Assembly (NCBI GenBank): GCA_023055355.1
Contig: JALJCS010000024.1
Coordinates: forward strand, 7,393,501-7,457,500
Length of the DNA: 64,000 nt
Source: Agelaius tricolor
Taxonomy: Eukaryota > Chordata > Aves > Passeriformes > Icteridae
Direction of reading: 5' to 3'
A program made the position numbers and the translations under genes. Position 1 is the first letter of the stretch. Every line of letters starts with the position of its first letter. Positions 12,201 to 23,572 of this stretch are shown here, piece by piece. The notes below the pieces were generated by a model. It searched no databases and had not been told where the DNA came from. It saw nothing but the letters and a program-made list of their open reading frames with translations.

Positions 12201-15200
12201 TGTGCTCCTATTGGGCAGCTTGCACACCCAGTTGCTTTGTGTGCTGACTCAGTGACACCATAATTCCAAGACTTAATGGCATTTCTTTTATTTAACTGTA
12301 GAAGGGCTTAGCGCCCAAATAAATTTAGCAATACTTGCACCTTCCATAGTGTTCCTCAGCAGGAGTTTCCAGCTCTTTCATCTCTTGTCCCTGTTAATGC
12401 AGGCTGTGTCTTTTGACTGTGGAAAGTGTTTCAACCTAGTCCAAGTCAACAGATATGAGACCTTCCACCTCAATCAAAGATGTTCCTTTGCATGACATTT
12501 CATAGGAGGATGTATTCTGAGTGCTAGGACAGCTGGGTGACTCATGCTCTGTCAATGCCATGTATTTGTGGTAATTTGTCATTAGTAGGCATTTCAGCAA
12601 TTTGTAGCTCTTTTAAAGCAACTTGAAAGGAGAGTCACAGGTTTTGCTCAAAGGGCGTAGAATAGTGGATTAAAGAGATCAAGAGAACAATTCAGTGCAC
12701 TCATGTTAAGATAAACGTTCCAGAACAGAAAAATAGCATTTTGCAGCCCAGCCAGGCAAGCAGCAGTTAAAATTAAGACAATGTTTAGTTTCAGTAGGGA
12801 GATTTAAACACAAAGTCTAATCCAGTCCCATTAAATGTTAGCTGCACTTTAGCAGGCTGCAGTCATGCTGGGCTAGCAGGGCTGGGAGCTTTCTGCCTCT
12901 CTCTGCTCAGCTGATTTGTTTGGAGCTTGATCTAATTCCTCTGAAAACACAGCAAGTATTACTGATGCAAAATACCCACATTATTCATGTGGGGCTTCAC
13001 TGTAGCTAAAACACTAAGCATTGCACTACTGAGGATTTAAACTTATTTTTCTTAAATAGAAAGCTTTAAGCCTCAAGAAGACCCTGGAGTGATTTGATTG
13101 AAAGTGTGTGAAAGTGCTTTTTTTGTCTTTTTCATTTGCATTTCTTCCATTCTCCATATCAAAAAGTTCTTGATTACGGTGATTATACATGGAAATTTCT
13201 TTTCCTTGCATAAAACTGTAGCAATCACTTAATGGAATAAACACAAATAAAATATTTGAAAGACAGCTATGGGATTTAACCACACCAGTCTCATGGGATT
13301 TGTGTGGCTAAACATGCTGGTCAGGCACTTGGATGTACTGTAGCACAAAATTTTGAGAATGTCAGATAAGATAGTATCTTTTAAAAGATGGATAAGAAGA
13401 TATATGGAAAAAAGGAATTAAATATAAAATGGGAGTCCCTACTCAGGCCTGCTTTTGTGCCTTGAAAGTTTCTCTTTTTTTTTCTTGGCTCTCTGTTTGA
13501 TCTAATGAAAGCAGTTCTCTGTCTCTGAAAATGCTGCCCCTCTTTATATCATCATGGGGGGAGCCTTAGTTCCAGAAACCATGTTGCTAACTGTGGTGTG
13601 AATCCTGAAATCAACTCCTTCACCCTTCCCTTCTTGCTGCTGTTGACACAGGCAAATCAGCCTCTGTGTATTTGCTTTGAGAAGCTCCTTGCACTTTGTA
13701 GGGTCACACCTAACACAAAACTGGCTTTTGGGAGCTCAAGAGTTTGAACTACAGCTGTCTTGGGAGAGTGATGACTTTGTGTGAATAGGCCTGAATCCTG
13801 GCAACTGTGATTTTAGATGTAACTCAGGTGTTTCTTGAGTGCTTAAAGCCCTCAGATCTCAGAGAGTTGTGCAGTCCTCAGAAGGACCTCAGGAGGCTGG
13901 AGAGATGGGCAGAGAGGAACCTTCTGAAATTCAGCAAGGGCAAATGCAGGGTGCTGCTCTGGGGTGGAACAAGGCCATGGAGCAGCCCAGGCTGGGGGCT
14001 GACCTGCTGGGGGGCAGCTCTGCAGAGAGGGGCCTGGGGGGCCTGGTGGACACAAGGTGTCCATGGGCCAGCAGTGTGTCCTTGTGGCTGAGAGGGACAA
14101 GGGAGTCCTGGGGTGAGTCAGGAGGAGCAGGGCAGGGGAGGGGATCCTGCCCCTCTGCTCAGCCCTGGTGGGACACATCTGGAGTGCTGTGTCCAGTTCT
14201 GGGCTCCTCAGGATAAGGAACTCCTAGAGCAGGTCCAGCAAAGAGCTACTAAGTTGGTCAAGGGTCTGGAGAATCTCTCCTGGGAGGAAAGAATCAGGGA
14301 GCTGAGCCTGGTCAGCCTTGAGAGGAGACCTCAGCAATGTTTATAAATATCTGCAGGGAGGGTGGCAGAGGATGGAGTCAGGCTCTGCTCAGGGGTGCCA
14401 GCAGCAGGACAAGAGGCAATGAGCAGAAATTGATGCACAGGAAGTTCCACCTGAATATGAGGAAGAACTTCTTCACTGTTCTGAGCACTGGGACAGACTG
14501 CACAGAGGGGGTGTGAGGTGTCCCTCACACTGGAAATATTCCAGAACCATCTGGACACAATCCTGGGCCGTGTGCTCTGGGATGATCCTGCTTCAGCAGG
14601 GTGGGACCAGATGCCCCACTGGGTTCCTTCCAACCTGAACCGTCCTGTGATTCTGCAAAGTTGTTTCTTTTATTCTTGTCCTGTGGCCCATAATTGCTCT
14701 GTTGCAGTTTAGGACAGTGACCTGCAACTACAAATAATCCCTTACTAGTCTGCCAGAGAACTAAGCCCTAGCCAAGTAAAAATACTATCTCAGCAGGGTC
14801 TTGGAGACCAGTTCAACCGAAGGAACATCTCCCATTCTGCCCCAGTGGAAGGTCTATATTCTCCTCCACCTTTGGGTTTGCTGCTGTGAGAATTTTTTTT
14901 CCTAGAGGTGTACAAAATTATTCTAATTAGTTATTTTTAATGGAATCTTTTAAAAAACTCTGAGAAATGCTGCATTAAGGCAGATACATATTAGTATTTC
15001 ACATTTTTCTTTGAGATCCAGTGTTTAGTTAAATTTCCATCAGTAAGTCTCTTTGGTGGATGAATATCCCAGCTGACTACCTTTGGGGCCTCAGAGAAGG
15101 CTGCAATATTGAAAACTGCTAAAACCAGAAGATACATAATTCTCTTGTTTTGTGTTTTTTTTTGTTTTTAATTCTTCTGTTAGGTGCAAACAGAAAGAAA

Positions 15201-15545
15201 AATGATTCACAAGGGACTTCAGGAAACTCCTATGAGCAGACCTCTCACAAAGCCAAGGCCAGCAGAAGCTTTAATCCTCCTGGTGTGAGAGGGAACCCTG
15301 GAATGGAGCTCCCTGTGAACAGGATAATTGATGTGGATGGGGTCAAGCTGGAGGACTCTGGGACACGCTCCTGTGACGATTCTGAAGGGAACCTCAGCTT
15401 TGAAGGTTACATCTCTGAACTGAGATCTTGCCAAGGGAGGATGAGGACTGGAGTTTACAGGACGTCAGACCTTCCCTCTCTGATAGCTGTAAAGAGTGAG
15501 AAGAATAAGGCCACTGAGAATCAGTACAAAGCTACTTTTGTTTAA
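107..15545 (+). CDS. RGS12: RGS12, 3' part of the gene (three exons, long C-terminal form)
   Basis: Regulator of G-protein signalling 12 is a multidomain scaffold with GTPase-accelerating and G-alpha-i GDP-dissociation-inhibitor (GoLoco) activity. Only the last part is here; the PDZ, PTB, RGS and Ras-binding domains would lie left of the window. Joined exons are 107-260, 2853-3431 and 15184-15545, with junction phases 1 and 1. The reading frame is open across both joins and ends in TAA at 15543-15545. The join at 260/2853 creates the GoLoco stretch beginning [20 protein letters not shown], followed by [17 protein letters not shown]. These closely match RGS12; the paralogue RGS14 has a related but more divergent GoLoco. 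The remainder is Ser/Pro-rich and presumably disordered, with a PPPPPTP run. The final four residues, ATFV, fit a class I PDZ ligand. Assignment is by recognition of family sequence and by HGFAC lying next door. Confidence 0.93.
261..2852 (+). other. RGS12 intron upstream of the GoLoco exon
   Basis: Intron of 2.6 kb with donor gtatgt and acceptor ccccaatag. It is AT-rich and I see no coding segment or recognisable transposon in it. The frame of the next exon happens to be open upstream to an ATG at 2690, but the protein encoded by 2690-2852 is intronic and unrelated to RGS12. Confidence 0.75.
2853..3431 (+). CDS. RGS12: RGS12 GoLoco and proline-rich exon
   Basis: The exon enters in phase 1 after acceptor ccccaatag and leaves in phase 1 at gca-g|gtaatc. 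The first residues are the GoLoco motif ([19 protein letters not shown]); its DDQR contains the Arg that contacts the nucleotide of G-alpha-i in this family. [17 protein letters not shown] follows and is typical of RGS12. The rest (about 150 residues) is Ser/Pro/Lys-rich, with [26 protein letters not shown] and YPPPTPF segments that look like disordered SH3- or WW-type ligands. The internal donor is matched in phase by the acceptor at 15183, giving the long C-terminus. Confidence 0.92.
2853..3487 (+). CDS. RGS12: Composite terminal exon giving a short RGS12 C-terminus (alternative)
   Basis: If the donor at 3432 is not used, the frame continues 18 more codons past PTPFAG as [17 protein letters not shown] and stops at TAA 3485-3487. 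About 1.5 kb of AT-rich sequence without coding potential then leads to a canonical AATAAA at 4976. RGS12 is known to have alternative 3' ends, so read-through into a composite last exon is plausible. The read-through tail lacks a PDZ ligand. That it is really transcribed is inference from sequence. Confidence 0.5.
3488..5010 (+). other. Probable 3' UTR of the short RGS12 transcript
   Basis: AT-rich, non-coding in all frames apart from short chance ORFs, and ending soon after an AATAAA hexamer. A further AATAAA at 6192-6197 could serve as a distal site. The end at about 5010 is estimated as the usual 10-30 bases after the hexamer. In the long transcript the same stretch is intron. Confidence 0.4.
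4976..4981 (+). promoter_or_regulatory. Canonical polyadenylation hexamer AATAAA
   Basis: AATAAA lies 1.49 kb after the short-form stop codon, with T-rich sequence following. It is a candidate cleavage signal for the short RGS12 mRNA. A lone hexamer is common by chance in AT-rich DNA. Confidence 0.4.
8965..8998. repeat. Tandem duplication of a 15-bp TAATTA motif
   Basis: ACTCTGCAATAATTA occurs at 8965-8979 and again, identical, at 8984-8998 with four bases between. The region just upstream is also rich in ATTA and AATTA cores, as in homeodomain binding sites. Confidence 0.8.
11703..11729. repeat. Perfect inverted repeat (11-bp arms, 5-base loop)
   Basis: The arm TTATAAAGCTC at 11703-11713, loop CACTT, and arm GAGCTTTATAA at 11719-11729 are exact complements. 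It follows a short direct repeat, aacctcattg/aaacctcatt, at about 11685-11704. Confidence 0.9.
13865..14656 (+). mobile_element. CR1 LINE 3' fragment, decayed
   Basis: Broken reading frames spell the end of the CR1 reverse transcriptase ORF2. [20 protein letters not shown] lies near 13890-13950, [20 protein letters not shown] follows in another frame, then [20 protein letters not shown] and [16 protein letters not shown] before 14340. The 3' UTR follows and ends at about 14656 in a single tgattctg, resembling one unit of the ATTCTRTG-type tail of avian CR1. At least two frameshifts separate the segments, so the copy is dead. It is 5'-truncated, as most CR1 copies are. The left boundary is approximate. 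Confidence 0.88.
15184..15545 (+). CDS. RGS12: RGS12 last coding exon with PDZ-binding C-terminus
   Basis: The acceptor ttctgttag is followed by GTGCAAAC; phase 1 matches the donor at 3432. The exon encodes 120 further residues and stops at TAA 15543-15545. It is Ser/Lys/Asn-rich, with [16 protein letters not shown] and [18 protein letters not shown] as notable conserved-looking blocks. It ends ENQYKATFV. The last four residues fit the (A/S)-T-X-(L/V) consensus reported for ligands of the RGS12 PDZ domain, including the alternative RGS12 tail itself. The ORF is also open upstream to an ATG at 15150, but that part is the intronic T-rich tract. Confidence 0.92.
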
Positions 15546-15830
15546 ATCTCTGCTTTTAATTAAATTTTCTGGCATTTTGCTTGGCATCAGCAACAATGGA
15601 GATATGTATTAGAGACATGTTTCTGCAAGATGTAAGTGGTTTTCAATATCCATTTGCCTTCAAAGAGCTGGCTAGAGACCATCACTTCTGATATGAGTTG
15701 GAAGTCCTAGAATGAAAAAATAGTATTCCAATGAAAGTATTGAGCTATTTGGTTTTGCTTTTTTCCATTTCTGTATTATTTTCCCTGGGATAATTCCATT
15801 GAACAGTGCAATTAAAATAATGATTTCAAC
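15546..15830 (+). other. Proximal 3' UTR of long RGS12 transcript with variant poly(A) signals
   Basis: Non-coding AT-rich sequence following the stop. ATTAAA hexamers occur at 15559-15564 and 15811-15816. No AATAAA is seen in this stretch, so the real transcript end is uncertain. Confidence 0.35.
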
Positions 15831-16120
15831 CCCTACCCTTCTTGTCTTTATTCAAGACAAACTTACTTTAAATTCCCCGATCCAAATGTTTTATTTAAGA
15901 TAATTTCAGTTTAATCTTCTAATGGTATTCCCTGTGTTTTAGTAGATTTTTGAAATGTAAGTAAAATCACTTACCGCTGTAAAAAAGATTAGGATATTTT
16001 CTTAATGTCTTCCTGTCTGTCTCATAACATTTGGGAAGAGGTCCAAGTGGAATTCAGTCTTGTCTAATGCATTGCCTGGATATATGCAATAAGACCATTG
16101 TTATACAAGCAGCAAGAAGC

Positions 16121-16210
16121 AAACAATAACAACAAAAACCAACAAAAAAAAACCAAAAAACAACCCCGCCCCATCCAACAACAACCAAAAAAACCAAAAC
16201 AAACCAAAAT
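16121..16210. repeat. A/C-only low-complexity tract
   Basis: About 90 bases made almost wholly of A and C on the + strand (aaccaaaaaacaacccc-like). It produces an artefactual F/V/W/G-rich ORF on the other strand. Confidence 0.85.
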
Positions 16211-16798
16211 TGTGAATTTCCTGTGCTGGGAATAGTAGCTGCTTTTGTAGCCAACACTGGTGATGTTTCCATACCAGAGATATCTATCTAATTACACAGT
16301 GGTGTGATGGTCATTGGGTCCCTCCTCACCACTGCTCTCAGTGCCTTTTAACTTTGGGGAAAGGCAATTTGGTTATTGCCCTTTCAATAAGGATTCAGTG
16401 CCTCTCCTTCTGGTTGTTCATTTTAGTTTCAGTTACTTTTCTAGCCTTAGGTGGAGTTCTGAGAAGGAAAAGATATTCAAGACTGCTGAACATGTTGGTT
16501 TTGTCACCTGCTCCTTTTCCTCCATTACCATTTCTTCAGGAGAGATTATAAACCTGGACATGCGAAAGAGCGCATGAAGAATTGAGAGTGTTGGAAATCT
16601 GTTCATCATACTGAGTGGATATAGAGAGACTTCTGGGGGTCACTGGTTTGAAATGATTGTAGGAATTAAAAATTCATGCTGCATATCTCCTGGACTGCAG
16701 ATCCACACAGGCAGTAGGTTTAAAGCATCAAATTGATTGATTCCTCTTTCCCTGCTCCTAAAGCATACCAAGAATAATCAATATTCTGACTAGTTGAG

Positions 16799-17238
16799 TG
16801 TAGGGGGATACTGTATGGGTAAATGAAGGTGGTATAGAATGTGATCTTACCCCCTAAAGAGTTGCAACTGAACAATTACTAAGTATTAGGAGCAGGCCTG
16901 ATATTAACAGGCCACAGCTGTAGCCAATAAGAAGAGTATTATAAAAGAGTGGATTGGTTGGTTGAGGGGAACTGGAGTTGGTTGGCTGCTCTGAGGGTGA
17001 GTCAGTGGCTAAAGGAGCTGCCTACAAGAAATACCAAGAAGGTATGCAACTCTAGCAATATGGAACCTTTGCAATATAATGACAATAGAACTCTTGCACT
17101 ACTATAATGACAACAGTTGAGAGTACTGGACTCTGTCACTCAGTTTCTTATACTCAAATGTGTAAGGTGAGAAAGAAGGTATGTATGATTTTGTAATAAT
17201 AAATTAAGATTCCTAAAGTTTAATGTTTAAGTGTTACA
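16799..17238 (+). mobile_element. Probable solo LTR of an endogenous retrovirus
   Basis: A 440-base interval bounded by TG...CA (TGTAGGGG at the left, GTGTTACA at the right). It contains CCAAT at 16924-16928, TATAAAA at 16940-16946 and AATAAA at 17198-17203, in the order U3 promoter, R, poly(A) signal. No retroviral genes flank it, so it would be a solo LTR. I find no convincing target-site duplication at these exact ends, and the family was not identified. Ends and identity are therefore tentative. Confidence 0.4.
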
Positions 17239-20200
17239 TCAAATACTTCAGTGAGATAAAGGGATACAACACCCATTAGCTTTAATACTTTATTTTTTTT
17301 TCTACTAGTAAGTGATTTTGCCTTTGATATTGAGGAATAATCCTTGTTGACATTAGACTCAACTCAGTGCAGGCCCAAATGAAGGTATATGCTGTGAAAA
17401 TAGCTGTATTTTTAAAACTTTCATGCTTTAAACTAATTTTAGAGTCATGATAAAATTGTGGTGGTGTAACACTACTAGAGAGTTGGGAAACAGCAGGCAG
17501 AACACAGCCCGGTGATGTGAAAATACTTCATTATTTATGTATTTTTAAAGAGTTTATTTCTTCTTCTTCTTTTTTTTTTATTTTAATAGTATTTTACTAA
17601 TAGTTGCCCTTAAGCAGATATTTCATTGCACAGATAAATGGATAAACGGCCATAATGTTTTTCCTATCTTCTGGAAAATTAATAGCTTTGTTCTAATTGA
17701 AACTAAAATTACAGTAGTTAAACTCAAGAGAGGGCTTTTTGACCTGGGATATGCTTTGCACTGCTTTTGTGTCTTGGAAAATAAAATCCTAGCATCTGAC
17801 AGATAAAAACTTGAAATTCAAATGCAGTCATTACCGTCTTTATTAATCTCTGATCAATATGTTAGATAAAACAAGGTTGCTTATCTTAAATTGTGCAAGG
17901 GCATTCAAGTGACTGGGAGTGAGCAATGCAGAATTCTTCATCTGGAAAGAGAGACAGCTGAGGGGGGAGATGCAAGAACAGCTGAAAAACCTTGAGTGCC
18001 ACGGGGAGGGGGGTTGACTTTCACACTCCTTTCTAATGCAAGGATTAGGGGCCATCAGATGAAACTAAGAGAAGCCAGGTGTAAATCCAAGAGCTCTTTC
18101 TCCACCCTCCCCTGTTTTCTATCCCTGAGCTGCTGTGCTCAGAAAAACAAGCAAATGGAAGTTCATAAATTCTGAATGCAACAAAATGGATTTTATTGTA
18201 TCAAGGATTCAAATGGAATTTGACAGCATGGAAGTCAAGTTGTGTGCAGGGAAATGAAGGATGTGGAAGAATGGAGTTTTCTTTAACTTAGAGAAAAGCC
18301 TTGGCATAATGCCTGGAAATCCTGTAAACAAAGGGGCATGGGAAAAGCTGTTTCTCCCCATGCTGCACTGTCATGCCAGTCAATAGCAGATTGTTTAAAA
18401 GAATGACTTCTTAGCTAGAACTAATAGAAATTAATTCCTTAAACCTAGAAGTCATTAATAATATTAGCTTTCTTTTCAATATCTGGCAGAATATAAAAGC
18501 TAAACCAGCTGGAATCAGGCATTAATAAAAAGGAATGTGGGCAGCCTGTCTCTGGCTGATGGTTTCCAATATTTTACTAGGGATGTGGTCTAGTTTTTAT
18601 TACTGAATGACTTCAGCATTATAACATGATTTGAAGTTGCCTCCTCATACTGTGATGTACACTACTAATCAAATCTACTTACAGTTAAAAATCAGCCTAA
18701 TTGAAGCCCTGCTTGATAACTTGATCCTTTATCTGGCCAGCTTGTTCCTGAAGATAATTGAATTCTAGCTGGCTTTATTTCTCTTCCAGTTTTCCTGCTT
18801 TTTCCATGTGGAAACTCCACTCATGCAGAGTTACTCTTTCCTAATCCCATGATGATAAATAAAAAGGGCCTCTCCATCCTTTTAGGTGGAAGAGGGAGAT
18901 CTACTGACCTGTGTCAGTACTCAAACCTGAAACTGTAACAACCAGCAATATAAGAAACCTCCAATCCCAACACTCAGAAAATCCTGCAGCATTCCAAATC
19001 TTATTTAATGTAGCAGTTGTCTTATATTTCACTTGTTGTCATGGTATCTGATTTTCAATTGTAGTTGTTTCAACCTCATTGGTTCCACAAGTCACAGTTT
19101 TGTTGTGGTTTAATTTTAAAGGCTTTGTGAAGAAGAGAAAATATAAATCCAGGCAAACTTGCAATGAGACCTCCCCCATAGGATTACTGTAGTTTTGTGC
19201 CTTGTCAACAAGTTTGTGATATAACACACATGCAAAATAAATCACTGTGCAGTTTAGCTCTGGGGAGCTGCGTGACAAAGAACTGAGGGGTTATGAAGAC
19301 ACAAACAGGCTTTGCAAAGAGACTTTGCAAGAGCTTTACTGCTTTGTGGGAAGGAGCCAATACCTGGCTCTACTGTCCTTTCTCATGCCCCTGGAAGTCT
19401 TCTGGGACTATTTAATGCCCTTCAAAGATGCTGTGTCCTTCTGGCACTACTTCTCTGCCTGCAAGTTTTGGTTTCCTTGTGCCTTTGCTGTAGCCTGAAT
19501 TGCATTATTCCTGCTTCTGATGCTGGAATTTAATGTTCTTTACAGAAAACTTCTAGAAGATGTGGCTCAGCTGGCAGCCTCCTTGTCTCATTGTAGCAGA
19601 GATAACCAGGACTTATGAGCATATTTTTATTTTTTGGAAGCAGCTTGATTTTCACCACAAAACTGAAATCCTTGCCAGTAGTTGTCTCTCAGCAGCAGCA
19701 CTGATGCTCACCCCAGCCCTCTCCAACACACATTCAACAGCAAATACTGCAAATACTGTCATTTAAAATGGTCTCTCCCAAGGTGCTTGGTAGCTGGGAG
19801 GCAGGGAGAGTGTGTGTGGTAGTGTGATGCAAACACCTGGAGGCATCTTTTCACAATTTCTCAGAGATTTTGAAAAGTTTCCAAAGGCTCAGTTAGACAG
19901 CAGCAGGTCCTTATCCAGGGGTGTGAGAAGCCAAAACAGATCTGAGGCAGCTCCCAGCCACAGCTTGGTGACTTGTGTTAGGAAATGCCCCTATTTTCTG
20001 CATGAACAGGCAGATTTCCAAGCCTTGTGGGATTGTAGCAAACCTGTGTGACAACAGAGTTGCTCTGTGGGCAGTGTGGGTGTTTACCCTGCAGCAAAAC
20101 AAGTGGCACATCCAGGTGCTTCTCTCTGTGCTCTTGGAATAGCATCCCAAGTTCAGCATTGTGGAGTGATGGAGAACTGTGAGATTTGTGACCCCTAATC

Positions 20201-22588
20201 CAATGCCAGTTAAAATACAGGAAAATATTTCATTGATCTTACCAAAATACTTCCTTTCTGTGGACCAACTGTCACTTTTAGCCAGGTTACTATTGATTTT
20301 TTCAGAAGAAAAAAAATTTTTGAGACGTGCTGGATTATCACATCTGCAAATTTTGCCTGCATTACTCAAAATATTAGCAAATCCAAGATGTTGCACATGA
20401 ACCAACTTTCTGAACTGTTTGTGTGAAAGAGAAGAAAATTGTTGATATTTTTGTCCCAATTGATAAATCTGTTGTACAGTCTAAAATGCTGCTGTACAGA
20501 ATTTTATTTTTTTCCTTATTTGTGGTTTTGTCTTTAAATATCTATATGATCAGTTTCTAATATGAAAATGCACGTTGGTTTTCTTCCTCATCCCTTATCT
20601 CCCCAAAGCATTAAGAAATCCTATACTGCACAATAATGTTTATAGAATCTTAAGTGTGTCAAACTCATTAAAATGGTAATTGTGCATGTAGTAAGTAAAT
20701 AATTTATACCACTAGAGCTGATAATGTTTAATGGATATTTAATTTCAGTGTAGGGAAAAGAGGTGAAAAATATTTTTCAGTTATTCTGGGACCTGCTGCC
20801 ATTTAGACATTGCAGTTTAAATGGAAGTATGAGACAACATAAAACTTGCATGCATTTTATTAGATTCTGCAAAGATATCTTCTTAACCCTAGCCTACATA
20901 AAGAAATTCCTTTAAAAGAGGATCATTAAGAATTCTTGCCAAATATTTATATACCTTAAAAATAGCTCATCCTCAGGAATTTAATAATAGTAGGGTATGT
21001 TTTTAGCCTTTAATTATTTCCTTTTGCTCTATTCTAGCAACACAAAGGGATTGCAAGCCTGAATAGCCAAATGTTTTCCAGGTACAGTGTAATCCTCCTC
21101 TGGCTTCATGTCTGCATAGTCTTGGTGTTGTCTGGCTTTGTGTGGTGGTCTGAGGGGACCTGTGCATCAGAGCTGCTCTGCCCTTGCTGCCAGCACTGCT
21201 AAAATACACAGATGCTCTATCTGTCAGAGAGAGAAGGAAGGAAGGAAAAGGAGGTTACAGGGGTTCAATGCCCATGTAAACTAAGCTGTATCAGTGACAC
21301 AAGGGTGCTTCAATCCTTCAGTGGTTCTCTCCTCATCCACATCCCTCTCTGTGCTTGGAACAATCTGTGCCAGAGCAAGAGAAATACAGAAGTTTAAGTA
21401 CCAATGTGGAGAATAATGACTGATAAGAATGGGATGAAACCATGTGATGAGGAGAAATTTAATTACTATTACTTTAATTATTACTCTCCCTCATTTATAG
21501 ATTTGCACATGCATCCTTTTCAGTAGCTATTTGCTTGTTTATTTACCAATAAACCAAGAACATGAACTCCCTCACCACCAACAGCTACATAACCTCAACC
21601 TCTTCCATGATTTAAGAATTTCCAGGGGCAGTGCTGTGTGCAGGATGAAGCAATGCCTGGCTGAGATCAGCCCTCTGTATGCAGAGCAGTTAGCTGCAAC
21701 TTGTTTGCAAGCAGGAGATAATCCATGGTGGTGGTGGGAGCATATCTCTGATCTTGACCTTGCTTATTTGAGTGTTGACTGAAGTCTGTGTGTTAGAAAA
21801 TCCAGAGCAACACATGCTGCAATTTCATTCCCTGGTGAGATTGTGAAGGGAGGGAGATGCTCATCTCCTGTGGGAAGCTCTGGATGGTGAAGCTCTGCTG
21901 GTCTTGCACAGCCTCCATCTCCTGGAAAAAGCTGCTTCTCCCATTGCATCTTGCCTGTTTGTTTGATGTCCTTGTGAGAAAGGACTGATGCAGATGTATG
22001 AGATTCTGCTGCCATTCACTGCAATGACATCAGCTTGTACCATTAAAACACCCACTCTGTGATGTCATAAGAGGTAATTTTGCTTGCTTGACACTCTGTA
22101 GTCAACAGGATTTGGCCTCCTGTTTGCAAAAGAAAGTCCAGTTTAATTCAAAGTACACTTAGCAGAGCTGATATGAAAGACATGATTTCCCTTTTAGGAG
22201 AACCCAGTTGGGTTCTTGCCTAACTTTAGGTGTCTGCTCCAAAGCTGCCTTTGTATCCTCAACACAGGTGTTACTTTATGTATTTGTTAGGGATGGAATT
22301 AACACTGTCTGGGGATATAAAGAATTGTTTGTTTAATACCTTCCATGTCTATAAAGAATGATTTGTTTCATCCTTGAGCTGAACCATGCTTTTGCACAGG
22401 TGACTCATACCTTAAATTTAACACTTTGTATTTTCAAGGTCTCCACTGCCTATTCTGTGAGCCTTGATAGCTACCTCAGATGTAAATGCATATGCAGGAG
22501 GCCCCTGAAGCTAGGTGGGGTGACTCTCATCTGCCAGTTCCTCCTGATCTCTGAACAATGCAAGTCAATGACAGCTCAGATTGTTTCA

Positions 22589-22633
22589 GCAGCAATTACA
22601 CAGAGCAGCAATTACATTTCTGCAGCAATTACA
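22589..22633. repeat. Three copies of GCAGCAATTACA
   Basis: Identical 12-mers occur at 22589-22600, 22605-22616 and 22622-22633, with periods of 16 and 17 bases. Each contains an AATTA core. Confidence 0.85.
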
Positions 22634-23520
22634 AGGAGTGGCACTGGAAGTACAGGAAAATGAGGGGGGAAAAAAGAGAGAGAAGGAAATACAGCAGGGA
22701 TATTGACCATGTTGTGAAATCTTTAGCCTAAGCCTGTTCTTGAGCCTGTGAGTTGTACACAGTCACTTCTGAAGCCAGGATTTGTGCAGTGGGGAGAGGG
22801 CTGCTCTTCTTCCTGGGGCACCTCTGCCTGCCTTACCTTTAGGAGTGCAGGAACAAATGACCCTGGAGTTTTGCCAGAGACAGAATCCCTATTGATTTGG
22901 TGAAAAAATTGTGCATCAGTGCCCAGCAGGATGAGACCATGGACTGGCAAGAGCAGAGGGAGATAAGAGAGGCATCAGTAGTGGGGTTTTTGTACGCAGT
23001 GAGAGGGCAGCCCTGCTAGGGAACACTGTGTCCCTGCTTCCAGGAGGCAGCTTTATTTCTCTGCCTACCTGATACATCACCAGCTCTCCCAAAAACACCT
23101 CAGGGCATGGGACTGAGATCCAAGGGTCCTTTTCCTGCATAGAAACAAGACCTTGGCATCAGGGAGACTGAAGGGAGAAGCTTGAAGAGTCCCTTACAGA
23201 TTTGCCCCTAGATTTGGGATGCAACAACCCCAGGGAAAGCTGAGACAAACACTGTGCTAGATCAATAAATACATCTAGGATGAGTATCCTTACAATGATA
23301 TTGAAAAATGCAGTGTCCAAGCAGCCCTGCTGGCCCTGGGCAGCTGCCTCAGTGACCCTGAGGGATGGGAGCACTCCCTGCACAGGGCACAGGTTTAGCA
23401 GAGGGCACCTCTTTGTTTGGCTTCCCCTGGTCATTGTGGCCAAAAGGCAGATCAGCTGGTGTCAGCTGGCTCTTCTTGGCACAGGAGCTGCTTGCAGAGC
23501 AGAGAAAACATCTGGTTTAT

Positions 23521-23572
23521 ACACACACACACACACATATATGTGTGTATATATATATATATACACACACAC
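23521..23572. repeat. AC/AT/GT compound microsatellite with palindromic centre
   Basis: An (AC)n tract runs into AT and GT repeats and back to AC. Positions 23542-23569 form a perfect 28-base palindrome (GT arm, AT core, AC arm), able to form a cruciform. Confidence 0.9.

Larger units (their letters stand above)
3432..15183 (+). other. Last RGS12 intron (long form)
   Basis: Intron of 11.75 kb from gtaatc to the acceptor ttctgttag. It holds the proposed short-form 3' UTR at its start, a 15-bp duplicated TAATTA-containing motif (8965-8998), a perfect 11-bp-stem inverted repeat (11703-11729) and a CR1 LINE fragment (about 13865-14656). I see no other gene in it. The ORFs of 60-125 codons across the interval have no recognisable domains, and several overlap in opposite frames. 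Confidence 0.7.

Noticed and set aside
19911..20459. 182-codon ORF on the minus strand
   Set aside because: No recognisable domain or repeat, and overlapping + strand frames of similar quality. Treated as a chance frame in intergenic DNA.
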